64,000 nt of DNA from Brucellaceae bacterium. GTDB taxonomy: Bacteria > Pseudomonadota > Alphaproteobacteria > Rhizobiales > Rhizobiaceae. The notes beneath the pieces were generated by a model that was given only the letters and a program-made list of their open reading frames with translations, was not told where the DNA came from and searched no databases. Where the stretch lies: the NCBI GenBank assembly GCA_020637775.1, contig JACKJV010000002.1, forward strand, positions 248,001-312,000. Direction: 5' to 3'. Every line of letters starts with the position of its first letter. Positions within the stretch are counted from its first letter, which is position 1. Positions 26,451-35,288 of this stretch are shown here, piece after piece. The translations under genes were made by a program, and so were the position numbers.

Positions 26451-27578
26451 ATGGGTATTCCGTTTATCGATCTGGGCGCGCAACAGGCAGGCATCCGCAG
26501 CCGCATTGACGCGGCCATCGCCGAGGTGCTGGACAGCGGCGCCTATGTGATGGGGCCGAAAGTGGCCGCCTTTGAAAAGGAACTGGCCGCCTTCTGCGGA
26601 GCGAAACACGCCTTGGCCTGCGCCAATGGCACGGACGCGCTGATGTTGGGCCTGATGGCCTTCGGCATCCGCGCTGGAGATGCGGTTTTCGTACCGTCCT
26701 TCACCTTCGCCGCGACGGCGGAAGTCGTGCCCTGCATGGGGGCGGTTCCCTTCTTCGTCGATATCCTGCCCGGCACCTTCAACATGGACCCGCAGAGCCT
26801 GAAGCGCTGCATCGTGGCGGCGCGCGACATGGGGCTCAACCCGCGCATGGTCGTGCCCGTGGACCTGTTCGGCCTGCCCGCCGACATGGCGGCCATCCAG
26901 CCGGTTGCCGACGAGGCCGGCCTCGTCGTCATGTGCGACAGCGCGCAAGGCTTCGGCGGACGCATCGGCAACCGCATGACCGGAACCTTCGGCAAGTTGA
27001 CGACGACGTCTTTCTTCCCCGCCAAGCCGCTCGGCTGCTATGGTGATGGCGGCGCGATCTTCACCGATGATGATGAGATCGCCGCGCTGGTCGACAGCTA
27101 CCGTATCCATGGCAAGGGAACGGACAAGTACGACAATGTCCGCATCGGCATGAATTCGCGCCTCGATTCCATCCAGGCGGCGATCCTCTCGGTCAAGCTG
27201 TCGATCTATGCCGAGGAAATCGAGGCGCGCAACCGCATTGCCGCGCGCTATAACGCGCTTCTGAACGACAAGGTCATCGTGCCGCAGGTCGCTGAAGGAT
27301 TCGAATCTGTCTGGGCGCAATACACCATCCGCATGCCCGACGCGCGTACCCGCGGCGAAGTGCAGGCGCACCTGTTTGCCAACGGCATTCCCACCGCGAT
27401 CTACTATCCGATCCCGCTGCATCGCCAGACCGCCTACGATGCCTTCCCCTCCGATCCGGCAGGAATGAAGGCGACCGATCTGGCCGCCGACGAGGTGCTG
27501 AGCCTGCCCATGCACGCCTATCTCGACGAGAAGACGCAGGACCGCATCGTCAACACGCTGGCCGAGGCGCTCGCCTGA
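26451..27578 (+). CDS. DegT/DnrJ/EryC1/StrS sugar aminotransferase (WbpE-like)
   Basis: A PLP-dependent aminotransferase that puts an amino group on a keto-sugar nucleotide for surface glycans. 375 residues. The start IPFIDLGAQQAGIRSRID is characteristic of WbpE-type enzymes acting on UDP-3-keto sugars. The PLP lysine is Lys192 in SFFPAKPLGCYGDGGA, and DSAQGFGG (about 163-170) holds the cofactor-binding aspartate. Start ATG 26451 follows GAGACAGGG. It stands alone rather than in an amino-sugar operon, so its partners (oxidase, acetyltransferase) lie elsewhere. The substrate is inferred only from family. Confidence 0.9.
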   Translation: MGIPFIDLGAQQAGIRSRIDAAIAEVLDSGAYVMGPKVAAFEKELAAFCGAKHALACANGTDALMLGLMAFGIRAGDAVFVPSFTFAATAEVVPCMGAVPFFVDILPGTFNMDPQSLKRCIVAARDMGLNPRMVVPVDLFGLPADMAAIQPVADEAGLVVMCDSAQGFGGRIGNRMTGTFGKLTTTSFFPAKPLGCYGDGGAIFTDDDEIAALVDSYRIHGKGTDKYDNVRIGMNSRLDSIQAAILSVKLSIYAEEIEARNRIAARYNALLNDKVIVPQVAEGFESVWAQYTIRMPDARTRGEVQAHLFANGIPTAIYYPIPLHRQTAYDAFPSDPAGMKATDLAADEVLSLPMHAYLDEKTQDRIVNTLAEALA

Positions 27579-27594
27579 CCGGCGCCGGCCTGGC

Positions 27595-28842
27595 TCAGGT
27601 CGGCAAGGCCCGGTCGCGCCGCGGCCGTCCGCGCCAGAGCAGGAAACCCATGACCGCGACATTGACCAGGTTCCAGGCAATGCCGTTGACGAACGCGGCC
27701 TGGTAGGATCCGGTCATGTCGTAGATGGCGCCCGACATCCAGCCGCCAATGGCCATGCCGATGATCGTTGCCATGATGACGAGCCCGGTTCTCTGTCCGG
27801 CTTCGGCCGCCGGCATGAACTCGCGGACGATGATCGCATAGCTCGGCACGATTCCGCCCTGCGACAGGCCGAAGATGAACGAGACCACATAGAGCGAGGT
27901 CAGGCCGTCCGATGGCAGGTAGAGCACCAGCGCCAGGCCCTGGCCGAGCGAGCCGATGAGAAGGGTGCGAACCCCGCCGATCCGGTCGGCCAGCCAGCCC
28001 GACGCAAGGCGCGAGAAAATTCCCGCGCCCAGCATCAGCGCCAGCATGTCTGCGCCGCGCGCCACGCCATAGCCAAGATCGGCGCACAGCGCCACGATAT
28101 GCACCTGCGGCATCGACATGGCGATGCAGCACGCCAGCCCCGCGATGAACAGCACGGATTGAAGCGAGGCCGGTGACAGTCCCGCATCCATCGGCTGGAA
28201 ACCCGCTGGCCGTGCCCCGGCGGCTGGCGGCAGGCCGCGCGGCGAGGCACGGCGCATCAGGCCGGTCAGCGGGATCATCAGCGCGACGCAGGCCACGCCG
28301 ATGACGGCATAGGTCAGCCGCCAGCCGCCCGCTGCCATGAGCGGCTGCATGATCAGCGGCCAGAACGTGCCGGCCAGGTAATTGCCGCAGGCGACGACCG
28401 CGATGGCGATGCCGCGCCGCCGGGCGAACCAGTGCGAGATGTCTGCCAGCAGCGGTGCGAAGGCAGCCCCTGCACCAAGCCCGATCAGGCATTGCAGGCC
28501 GGCGACCAGCCAGAAGACAGGTGAGGCGGCGCACAGCAGGAAGCCCGCGCCCAGCAGCGTGGCGGCCAGCGCCAGCGGCAATGCCGTCCCGTGCCGGTCG
28601 ATCAAGCGGCCGACCAGCAGGTTGCCGAGCGCGAAGCCGACCATCGTCAGCGTATAGGCGAGCGACGCCTCGGAGCGGTCGAGGCCGAATTCCGCCTCCA
28701 TGGCCGGCAGGACGACGACGACGGACCACATGCCCGCACCGCCAACCGTGCCATAGGCCAGGCAGGCGGCCATGCGCAGCCATGCATAAGACCCGTCAAT
28801 GTCGTCGCCCGTGCCGGGCGCCGCTGAAAACCAGGGACGCAT
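27595..28842 (-). CDS. major facilitator superfamily transporter
   Basis: A 415-residue inner-membrane transporter with about 12 hydrophobic helices. The loop between helices 2 and 3 reads GRLIDRHG, the MFS A-motif position, and the equivalent in the second half is GWLADRIGGVR. It resembles OFA/monocarboxylate-type members with long hydrophobic helices and no large soluble domain. The substrate is unknown. Start ATG 28842 is preceded by GGAGG. It diverges from the methyltransferase gene at 28970. Confidence 0.85.
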   Translation of the reverse strand: MRPWFSAAPGTGDDIDGSYAWLRMAACLAYGTVGGAGMWSVVVVLPAMEAEFGLDRSEASLAYTLTMVGFALGNLLVGRLIDRHGTALPLALAATLLGAGFLLCAASPVFWLVAGLQCLIGLGAGAAFAPLLADISHWFARRRGIAIAVVACGNYLAGTFWPLIMQPLMAAGGWRLTYAVIGVACVALMIPLTGLMRRASPRGLPPAAGARPAGFQPMDAGLSPASLQSVLFIAGLACCIAMSMPQVHIVALCADLGYGVARGADMLALMLGAGIFSRLASGWLADRIGGVRTLLIGSLGQGLALVLYLPSDGLTSLYVVSFIFGLSQGGIVPSYAIIVREFMPAAEAGQRTGLVIMATIIGMAIGGWMSGAIYDMTGSYQAAFVNGIAWNLVNVAVMGFLLWRGRPRRDRALPT

Positions 28843-28969
28843 CAACGCCTCCGTTACCCATGTCGTTTGGGGCTTTCCGTCCCGTGGCAGCCGGGCTAAA
28901 GCCTTGGTGGCAGGAAGGTATGCCGGTTGCCTCCGCACGAAAAGCACGAAATGGCGCAGGATCACGGAT

Positions 28970-29788
28970 ATGACGGAATTCGATGAGGACAGGCTGGCGG
29001 AAGCCTATGAGCGTGCGCTGAGGCTGGAAAAGGCCGGCGACATCGACGGCGCCGAAGCGGCATGGCGCGAAGTGCTGGCGCTCGATCCGGCCGACCATTG
29101 CGGCGCCTCCGTGCGCCTGGCCGCGCTCGGCCGCGCGCCCGATCCCGACAAGGCGCCCGACGCCTATGTCGAAACCCTGTTCGACCAGCACGCCGCCGCC
29201 TTCGACGACATTCTCGTGGAGCAGCTTGGTTATGCCATCCCGCTGCAACTGCGCCAGATGCTGCTCGATCATGCGCCCGGACCCCACGCGCGCGGTCTGG
29301 ATCTGGGCTGTGGAACGGGGCTGACCGGCAGCGCCCTGGACGGCATGGTTGCCGACTTCATCGGTGTCGATATCTCGGAGCGCATGATAGAGATGGCCGA
29401 CGAGCGGGACGTCTATGACGGCCTCTATGTCGCCGAGGCCGTCGATTTCGTGGAGAATGTCGAGGACGAAGCGCCCTGGGATTTCGTCGCCGCCACCGAT
29501 GTCATGCCCTATCTTGGCGATCTGGAGCGTATCGTCGCGGGCGTGGCGAAACGCACCAATCCCGGCGCCATTTTCGCCTTCTCCACCGAGACCATGGCCG
29601 ATGAGGCAATCGGGGAAAAGGGCTGGAAGGTCACGCCGAAGCACCGCTTCGCCCACAATCCCGCCTATTTGCAGGCGGTGCTGTCGCGGCACGGATTCAC
29701 CATCACGCATATCGAGCCGGTCACGGTGCGCATGGACGAGGGTCAGCCCATTCCCGGCCATCTCGTGCTGGCGCGCAAGGTGAACTGA
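28970..29788 (+). CDS. TPR-containing class I SAM-dependent methyltransferase
   Basis: 272 residues. The first 50 form a TPR-like helical pair (RALRLEKAGDIDGAEAAWRE). A Rossmann-fold methyltransferase follows, with motif I LDLGCGTGLTG at 110-120 and motif II IGVDISERM. It matches the predicted TPR-repeat methyltransferase family (COG4976-like); the acceptor is unknown. Start ATG 28970 lies eight bases after AGGA. The stop codon and the stop of the convergent GMC gene are both inside the perfect palindrome CTGAGCGCGCTCAG at 29785-29798. Confidence 0.85.
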   Translation: MTEFDEDRLAEAYERALRLEKAGDIDGAEAAWREVLALDPADHCGASVRLAALGRAPDPDKAPDAYVETLFDQHAAAFDDILVEQLGYAIPLQLRQMLLDHAPGPHARGLDLGCGTGLTGSALDGMVADFIGVDISERMIEMADERDVYDGLYVAEAVDFVENVEDEAPWDFVAATDVMPYLGDLERIVAGVAKRTNPGAIFAFSTETMADEAIGEKGWKVTPKHRFAHNPAYLQAVLSRHGFTITHIEPVTVRMDEGQPIPGHLVLARKVN

Positions 29789-29794
29789 GCGCGC

Positions 29795-31405
29795 TCAGGC
29801 CGCCTTCGCATCCGCACGGATCATGTCGGCGGCCTTTTCGGCGATCATCAGCACCGGCGAATTGGTGTTTCCGGACGTGATCGTCGGCATGACGGAGGCA
29901 TCCGCCACGCGCAGGCCTTCCAGCCCATGCACCTTGAGCCGCCCGTCCACCACCGCCATCGGGTCCGATCCCATCTTGGCCGTGCCCACGGGGTGGAAGA
30001 TGGTCGTGCCGATGGCGCCTGCCGCCTCCACCAGGTCCTCGTCGCTCTGGAATTGCGGCCCCGGCATGAATTCCTCCGGGTGGTAGCGCTGCACCGGTTC
30101 CTGCGACACGATCCCGCGCGTGATGCGGATGGCGCGTGCTGCCACCTGCTGGTCATGGGCAGTGGACAGGTAGTTGGGCTGGATCGCCGGATGATCCGCC
30201 GGATCGGCCGAGCGGATCCGCACATGGCCGCGGCTGTGCGGGCGCAGGTTGCATACCGAGGCGGTGAAGGCGGGGAAGGGGTGCAGTGGCTCGCCGAACT
30301 TGTTCAGCGACAGCGGCTGCACGTGATATTGCAGGTCCGGATAGTCCAGAGCCGGGTCGGATTTCGTGAACGCGCCAAGCTGCGAGGGCGCCATCGACAT
30401 CGGCCCGGTGCGCCGCAACATGTATTCCAGCCCGATTCGCGCCTTGCCGAAGAGCGAGGCAGCGCGCTGGTTCAGCGTCTCGACGCCGCTCACCTTGAAG
30501 GCCATGCGCAATTGCAGATGATCCTGCAGGTTCTCGCCCACGCCGGCCAGGTCGTGCAGCACGTCGATTCCATGTCCTTGCAGCACCGCGCCGGGGCCGA
30601 TACCAGAAAGTTGCATGATCTGGACGCTGCCGAGCGATCCGGCCGACAGGATCACCTCGCCGCGCGCCCTCGCTTCCATGGCCTGCCCGTTGCGCCTGAA
30701 GGCCACCCCGGTCACCCGCTTGCCGTCCAGGATCAGCCGGCTGACCTGTGCGTTCGTCATGACGGTCAGGTTGGGCCGGTTCATGGCCGGCCGCAGAAAG
30801 GCCTTGGCCGTGTTCCAGCGCCAGCCATTGCGCTGGTTGACGCGGAAATAGGCGACGCCCTCGTTGTTGCCGCGGTTGAAATCGTCGGTGGCGGGAATGC
30901 CGGCGGCCACGCAGGCATCGCGGAATGCATCGAGAATGTCCCAGCGAAGCCGCTGTTCCTCCACCCGCCATTCCCCGCCCGCGCCGTGCATCTCGTCCGG
31001 CCCGGCATAATAATCTTCCGACTTCCTGAAATAGGGCAGAACGTCATCCCAGCCCCAGCCCGTGTTGCCGAGCTGGCGCCAATGGTCATAGTCGCCCTTC
31101 TGGCCGCGCATGTAGATCATGCCGTTGATGGAGGAGCAGCCGCCCAGCACGCGCCCGCGCGGATAGAGCAGCGAGCGCCCGTTCAGGCCCTTCTCCGCCT
31201 CGGTGGAATAGCCCCAGTCGGTGCGCGGGTTGCCGATGCAGTAGAGATAGCCGACCGGCACATGCACCCAGATGTAATTGTCCTTGCCGCCGGCTTCCAG
31301 CAGCAGGACCCGTTTGCCCGCGTCTTCCGACAGACGGTTGGCCAGCGCGCAGCCCGCCGTGCCCGCGCCCACGATGACATAGTCGAATTCGCCGATCGGA
31401 GCCAT
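29795..31405 (-). CDS. GMC-family FAD-dependent alcohol dehydrogenase
   Basis: A flavoprotein of 536 residues from the glucose-methanol-choline family. The FAD-binding motif is DYVIVGAGTAGCALANRL (GAGTAG at 13-18). LYPRGRVLGGCSSINGMIYM is GMC signature 1, GEVILSAGSLGSVQIMQLSG signature 2, and the catalytic histidines lie in FHPVGTAKMG and the late GNTNSPVLM region. It resembles choline dehydrogenase, but the substrate is likelier an alcohol from the operon's own pathway (TRAP importer, cyclase, FAH hydrolase). GGAGG precedes ATG 31405. It is the last gene of the operon starting at dctP. Confidence 0.9.
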   Translation of the reverse strand: MAPIGEFDYVIVGAGTAGCALANRLSEDAGKRVLLLEAGGKDNYIWVHVPVGYLYCIGNPRTDWGYSTEAEKGLNGRSLLYPRGRVLGGCSSINGMIYMRGQKGDYDHWRQLGNTGWGWDDVLPYFRKSEDYYAGPDEMHGAGGEWRVEEQRLRWDILDAFRDACVAAGIPATDDFNRGNNEGVAYFRVNQRNGWRWNTAKAFLRPAMNRPNLTVMTNAQVSRLILDGKRVTGVAFRRNGQAMEARARGEVILSAGSLGSVQIMQLSGIGPGAVLQGHGIDVLHDLAGVGENLQDHLQLRMAFKVSGVETLNQRAASLFGKARIGLEYMLRRTGPMSMAPSQLGAFTKSDPALDYPDLQYHVQPLSLNKFGEPLHPFPAFTASVCNLRPHSRGHVRIRSADPADHPAIQPNYLSTAHDQQVAARAIRITRGIVSQEPVQRYHPEEFMPGPQFQSDEDLVEAAGAIGTTIFHPVGTAKMGSDPMAVVDGRLKVHGLEGLRVADASVMPTITSGNTNSPVLMIAEKAADMIRADAKAA

Positions 31406-31534
31406 GGCCTCCCCTCCTGAACGCCCGCTGCCGGAACCGCCGGCATCCTCTTGATTTCCATGATGGACCGAGTGGCGCGCCAAGGAAAGGGCAGCATGTG
31501 CAAACCGGATGGCGCTTCCTTGCACGCCGCCGCT

Positions 31535-32497
31535 TCACCCTTGCGCGATGACCATGTTCCGCAAGGTGCCGATACCCTCCACCTCCAGTTCCACGATGTC
31601 GCCGGATTGCAGGTAGCGGTTCTGTTCCAGCCCGCAGCAATTGCCCACCGTGCCGGAACCGATCACTTCGCCCGGATGCAGCGTCTCGTCGGCGCTGACA
31701 TGGGCGATGATTGCGTCGAAGCCGTGCAGCATGCCCGACGTGTCCGACGTCATCCAGGGCGTTCCGTTGACGCGCACCTCCACCTTGAGCGCCTGCGGGT
31801 CGGCGATCTCGTCACGCGTCACGATCCACGGGCCGAGCGCATTTCCGCTGTCGAAGCTCTTGCCCTTGGCCGGGCCGAGCATGCCCTGCATCTCCTTCAA
31901 TTGCGCATCGCGCGCGGAGAAGTCGTTGAAGATCGTGTAGCCGAAGACATGCTCGAAGGCGGCGTCCTTCCCGATATTCTTGCCGCGCCGGCCGATGATG
32001 GCGGCGAATTCCAGCTCGAAATCCATGAATTTCGAATAGCGCGGCCAGGTCACGGTTGCTTCCGGCCCGATCACCGAGAATCGGTTGGTGATGTAGTAGA
32101 TCGGCAGGTCGCGATAGACGGCGGGCACGTCGTCGGGCAGAGCCGTCTCGGGTTCCGGCTGGCCTTGCAGTTTCGCCGCCAGTTTCTGCATCCCTGCCGG
32201 TGCCTGGCGCACATGCAGCGGATAGACCGAGGCGTCGCGCATCTGCGGCGGCACGGGCAGGGGCGCGAGCAGCTTCACGTCGGCCATGGCGATCCGGTGC
32301 TCCGGGCCGGCCCGCTCCAGCGCCATGCGGGCAATCGCCATGCCGTCCTCGCCCGCCTCGATCAGCGTCAGCATGGTGTCGAGAACCCCGCGTGACTCTG
32401 CCCCGGCGGCCGCCTTCAGGTCGATCATGGCGGCGCCGTCATCGATCACGGCGCCGATTCTCTGTTGCAGGTCTTTCTCGTAAGTCGCGAGTTTCAT
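31535..32497 (-). CDS. fumarylacetoacetate hydrolase family protein
   Basis: A 320-residue FAH-superfamily enzyme, which cleaves or decarboxylates a beta-keto acid type substrate using a divalent metal. An N-terminal domain of about 75 residues (MKLATYEKDLQQRIGAV) precedes the catalytic domain. The metal-binding region is YSKFMDFELEFAAIIGR, followed by FNDFSARDAQ, KSFDSGNALGPWIVTRDE and the late SGTVGNCCGLE. It starts at ATG 32497 after AAGGA; a long in-frame extension runs antisense-like through the neighbouring gene and was rejected. Eleven bases separate it from the cyclase gene. In a catabolic operon it could act on a ring-opened intermediate. Confidence 0.88.
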   Translation of the reverse strand: MKLATYEKDLQQRIGAVIDDGAAMIDLKAAAGAESRGVLDTMLTLIEAGEDGMAIARMALERAGPEHRIAMADVKLLAPLPVPPQMRDASVYPLHVRQAPAGMQKLAAKLQGQPEPETALPDDVPAVYRDLPIYYITNRFSVIGPEATVTWPRYSKFMDFELEFAAIIGRRGKNIGKDAAFEHVFGYTIFNDFSARDAQLKEMQGMLGPAKGKSFDSGNALGPWIVTRDEIADPQALKVEVRVNGTPWMTSDTSGMLHGFDAIIAHVSADETLHPGEVIGSGTVGNCCGLEQNRYLQSGDIVELEVEGIGTLRNMVIAQG

Positions 32498-32508
32498 TTT
32501 GCTTTCCT

Positions 32509-33279
32509 TCAATCGCGGAAAATGGCGACCGGCCGGCACCAGCCCGCGCTGGCCGCCTTCACCTTCACGGGGAAACACGCCACTTCGAAACCGGTTGCAG
32601 GAAGGCTGTCGAGATTGGCCAGTTTCTCGATATGGCAATAGCCATGCACCATGCCGGCGCGGTGGCCCTCCCAGATCAGCGAGGCATCGCCGGTTTCCGC
32701 CACCCGCTTCGCCGTATGGACGAAGGGCGCATCCCAGCTCCAGGCATCCGTGCCGCAGACCCGCACGCCCCGGTCGGTGAGATAGAGTGTCGCATCGCGG
32801 CCCATGCCGCAGCCCGTCGCCACGTAATGCGGCTGCCCGTAGGCGGCCCCGGCAGCGGTGTTCACGAGCACGATGTCGCCGGCGGCAAGCTCGTGGCCGA
32901 TGGCCTTGAAGGCGGTCTCCATCTCGTCTGCCGTCACCACGTGGCCGTCTGCGAAATGGCGGAAGTCGAGCTTCACGCCACGTCCCCAGCACCATTCCAG
33001 CGGCACCTCGTCGATGGTGATGGCGCGCTTCCCGCCATCCATGGTGGAGTGGTAGTGATAGGGCGCGTCGATATGGGTTCCGTTGTGTGTGGACAGCGTC
33101 ACCTGTTCCACCGCCCAGCCTTCGCCGCCGGGAAGCTGGTCGCGCGTGACGCCGGGAAAGAAGGACAGAAGCTGTTCCGCCGTGTCGTTGTGCCCGAAAT
33201 AGGCGATCTTGGGACCGAGGCCCGGCGGATCGGCATAGTCGGTATTTTCCAGCGGGTTGGACAGATCGACGAGTCTCAT
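32509..33279 (-). CDS. cyclase family protein (kynurenine formamidase-like hydrolase)
   Basis: A 256-residue metal-dependent hydrolase of the cyclase/KynB superfamily. The metal site HNGTHIDAPYH lies at residues 65-75, and RHFADGHVV follows. Family members open amides, lactones or imides, or hydrolyse N-formylkynurenine. The rest of the kynurenine pathway is missing here, so another ring or amide substrate is likely (inference). Start ATG 33279 follows GGAGAGA. It lies between the TRAP transporter and the FAH hydrolase genes, all on one strand. Confidence 0.85.
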   Translation of the reverse strand: MRLVDLSNPLENTDYADPPGLGPKIAYFGHNDTAEQLLSFFPGVTRDQLPGGEGWAVEQVTLSTHNGTHIDAPYHYHSTMDGGKRAITIDEVPLEWCWGRGVKLDFRHFADGHVVTADEMETAFKAIGHELAAGDIVLVNTAAGAAYGQPHYVATGCGMGRDATLYLTDRGVRVCGTDAWSWDAPFVHTAKRVAETGDASLIWEGHRAGMVHGYCHIEKLANLDSLPATGFEVACFPVKVKAASAGWCRPVAIFRD

Positions 33280-33340
33280 GGTCTCTCTCCGTTTGTGCCG
33301 GGCCCGGATCGCCCGTCTTGGCTGCGGGAAGGGCGCATGG

Positions 33341-34648
33341 TTACCGCCCCAGGATGAATGTGACGATGGCCGGAAAGGCGATGACGGCAATGAGCGTGAC
33401 CGCCATGACCAGCGCGAAGGGCGCTGCCCCGATGAACACGTCCTTCAGTTCCACGCCCGTGCCCCTCAGCGTCGAGGTGACGACGAAGACGGAAATGCCG
33501 AGTGGCGGCGTCAGCAGGCCGATCTCGATGGCCATGACGGTGATGAGGCCGAAATGCACCGGGTCGATCCCCAGCCCCTGGGCGATGGGAAAGGCCAGCG
33601 GCACGGTGACCAGCATGATCGACGCGCTGTCGAGAATGGTGCCGAGCACGACGAGGATGGCGCTGAACAGGAGCAGGAAGCCGAACGGCCCGAGGCCGGC
33701 CTGCGTGGCCCAGTTCGTCACCGCGCCCGGCACGCCGGAAAAGGCCAGCATCCGGCCATAGATCGCCGCGCCGATGATGAGAAAGCACACCGCGGCCGTG
33801 ATATGGCCTGTCTGGACGGTAATGCGCCAGGCCGAGGTCGCATCGAGACGGCGCATGGCGAACGCGATGGCCAGTGCGGCGAAGGCGCCGACGGCGCCGG
33901 CCTCCGTCGGCGTGACGAAGCCCAGATAGATGCCGCCCAGAACGATGGCGGCGAGAAAGACCACCGGCAGCAGCATGCGCCGGCGAACGGGATCGCCTTC
34001 GGCATCGCCGGCAAGCGCGCCCTTGCCCACCCGCTCCGGCCGCGTCAGCCCGATGAACACGATCCAGGCGGCAAAGCCCGCGGTCAGCAGCAGGCCGGGA
34101 CCGATGCCGCCCAGGAACAGTTCGCCGATGGAACTGTCGGTCAGCACCGCGAAAAGGATGAGCAGCAGGCTCGGCGGGATCAGCATGCCGAGCACCGAGG
34201 ATCCGGCCACCACGCCCGCAGCGAGGCGCTTGTCATAGCCCGCGCGGATCATTTCCGGCACCGAGACCTTCGCGAAGACGGCCGCCGAGGCGATGGAAAT
34301 GCCGGTGATTGCGGCAAAGACGGCATTGGAGAAGACCGTGGCGATGCCAAGCCCGCCGGTAATGCCGCGCAACAGGCGCGAGATCACCGCGAACGTGTCC
34401 CGCCCCAGCCCCGTCTCGGAAACGGCGATGCCCATCAGCACGAACAGTGGCACCACGCCGAAGGCATAGTCGGCGATGGAATCGGTAGCGGCCAGCGCCA
34501 CGAAGTTCAGCGCCAGCTTGAGCTTGCCGGTGATCGCCCAGACACCGAACAGCGAGACGGTGGCCAGCGCGATGGCCACATGCATGCCGCCCCAGATCAG
34601 CACGAGAATGGCGGCCAGCGACACGATTCCGATGGTCAGCGGCTCCAT
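33341..34648 (-). CDS. dctM: TRAP transporter large permease DctM
   Basis: The large membrane subunit of a tripartite ATP-independent periplasmic transporter, driven by an ion gradient. 435 residues with about 12 hydrophobic helices. The conserved segments AYGVVPLFVLMGI-like (FGVVPLFVLMGIAVSE), LIPPSLLLILFAVLTDSSIGELF, and FVTPTEAGAVGAF identify DctM. The start overlaps the dctQ stop (TGATG). It is part of dctP-dctQ-dctM and sits directly upstream of the cyclase gene. Confidence 0.94.
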   Translation of the reverse strand: MEPLTIGIVSLAAILVLIWGGMHVAIALATVSLFGVWAITGKLKLALNFVALAATDSIADYAFGVVPLFVLMGIAVSETGLGRDTFAVISRLLRGITGGLGIATVFSNAVFAAITGISIASAAVFAKVSVPEMIRAGYDKRLAAGVVAGSSVLGMLIPPSLLLILFAVLTDSSIGELFLGGIGPGLLLTAGFAAWIVFIGLTRPERVGKGALAGDAEGDPVRRRMLLPVVFLAAIVLGGIYLGFVTPTEAGAVGAFAALAIAFAMRRLDATSAWRITVQTGHITAAVCFLIIGAAIYGRMLAFSGVPGAVTNWATQAGLGPFGFLLLFSAILVVLGTILDSASIMLVTVPLAFPIAQGLGIDPVHFGLITVMAIEIGLLTPPLGISVFVVTSTLRGTGVELKDVFIGAAPFALVMAVTLIAVIAFPAIVTFILGR

Positions 34649-35190
34649 CAGCGGTCCTCCGCCGGTGCTGCGCCCGTTCGCGCCCGGTCAACGGCCTGCC
34701 AGCACTGGATGAGATAGGACAGGGACAGCAGCGCCGAACCGGCGACGATGATCGCGAGAAACGGCCAGACCGGGAGCACGAAATGGCCGACCGCGCCCTC
34801 GAACTCGCCACGTTCATACGCCTTGATGAGGCGCGGCCAGACGGTCCAGGCAAGGGCTGCGGTCAGCGCCGCGCCGGTCGCTTGCGCGAAGGCATCGAGC
34901 CCGTGCCCCAGCCGCGGCTTGCGCCGGATCAGGGCGGCAAGAAGCCCGTCGGACCGGATCATCTGCCCGGACACATGCGTATGCGTGATCTGCAGGAAGA
35001 CGATGCCGACAATCGAGAATTTCACCATTTCCGGCACCCCGGCAATGGGTGAGGCCAGAAAGTTCCGGCCTAGCACATCGGCGACGATCAGAACCATCAG
35101 CAGGATGATCCACGCCGTCGCGGCCACATTGGCCAACACGGTGACGCCGGAAAAGACGCGCGCAAAGGCATTGGTCGATTGTCTGGACAT
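34648..35190 (-). CDS. dctQ: TRAP transporter small permease DctQ
   Basis: The small membrane subunit of the TRAP transporter. 180 residues with four predicted helices. The segment VADVLGRNFLASPIAGVPEM is the standard DctQ motif between helices 1 and 2. It sits between dctP and dctM, with a 98-bp gap to dctP that holds a strong hairpin, and overlaps dctM by one base. Confidence 0.92.
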   Translation of the reverse strand: MSRQSTNAFARVFSGVTVLANVAATAWIILLMVLIVADVLGRNFLASPIAGVPEMVKFSIVGIVFLQITHTHVSGQMIRSDGLLAALIRRKPRLGHGLDAFAQATGAALTAALAWTVWPRLIKAYERGEFEGAVGHFVLPVWPFLAIIVAGSALLSLSYLIQCWQAVDRARTGAAPAEDR

Positions 35191-35241
35191 GGCAGGCCTT
35201 ACGCGGCTGGCTATGGCTCGATGGCAGGGCGGGAGCGCGGG

Positions 35242-35266
35242 CCGGGGGCGGATGCCGCGCCCCCGG
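35242..35266 (-). terminator. intercistronic hairpin between dctP and dctQ
   Basis: A perfect 9-bp GC stem (35242-35250 with 35258-35266) with a seven-base loop and no T run. Such hairpins after the binding-protein gene are common in TRAP and ABC operons. They protect the upstream mRNA so that the binding protein is made in excess. Confidence 0.55.
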
Positions 35267-35288
35267 TGAGGGGCTCAGGTGAGCCGCC

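Noticed and set aside
29795..31405. Second choline dehydrogenase (betA paralogue)
   Set aside because: It is a GMC enzyme but lacks the BetA-like C-terminus and belongs to the TRAP-cyclase-FAH operon, so it is called only as a GMC alcohol dehydrogenase.
33257..34717. 486-codon plus-strand open frame
   Set aside because: Antisense shadow of dctM; composition dominated by Gly, Gln, Arg and Asp without a fold.
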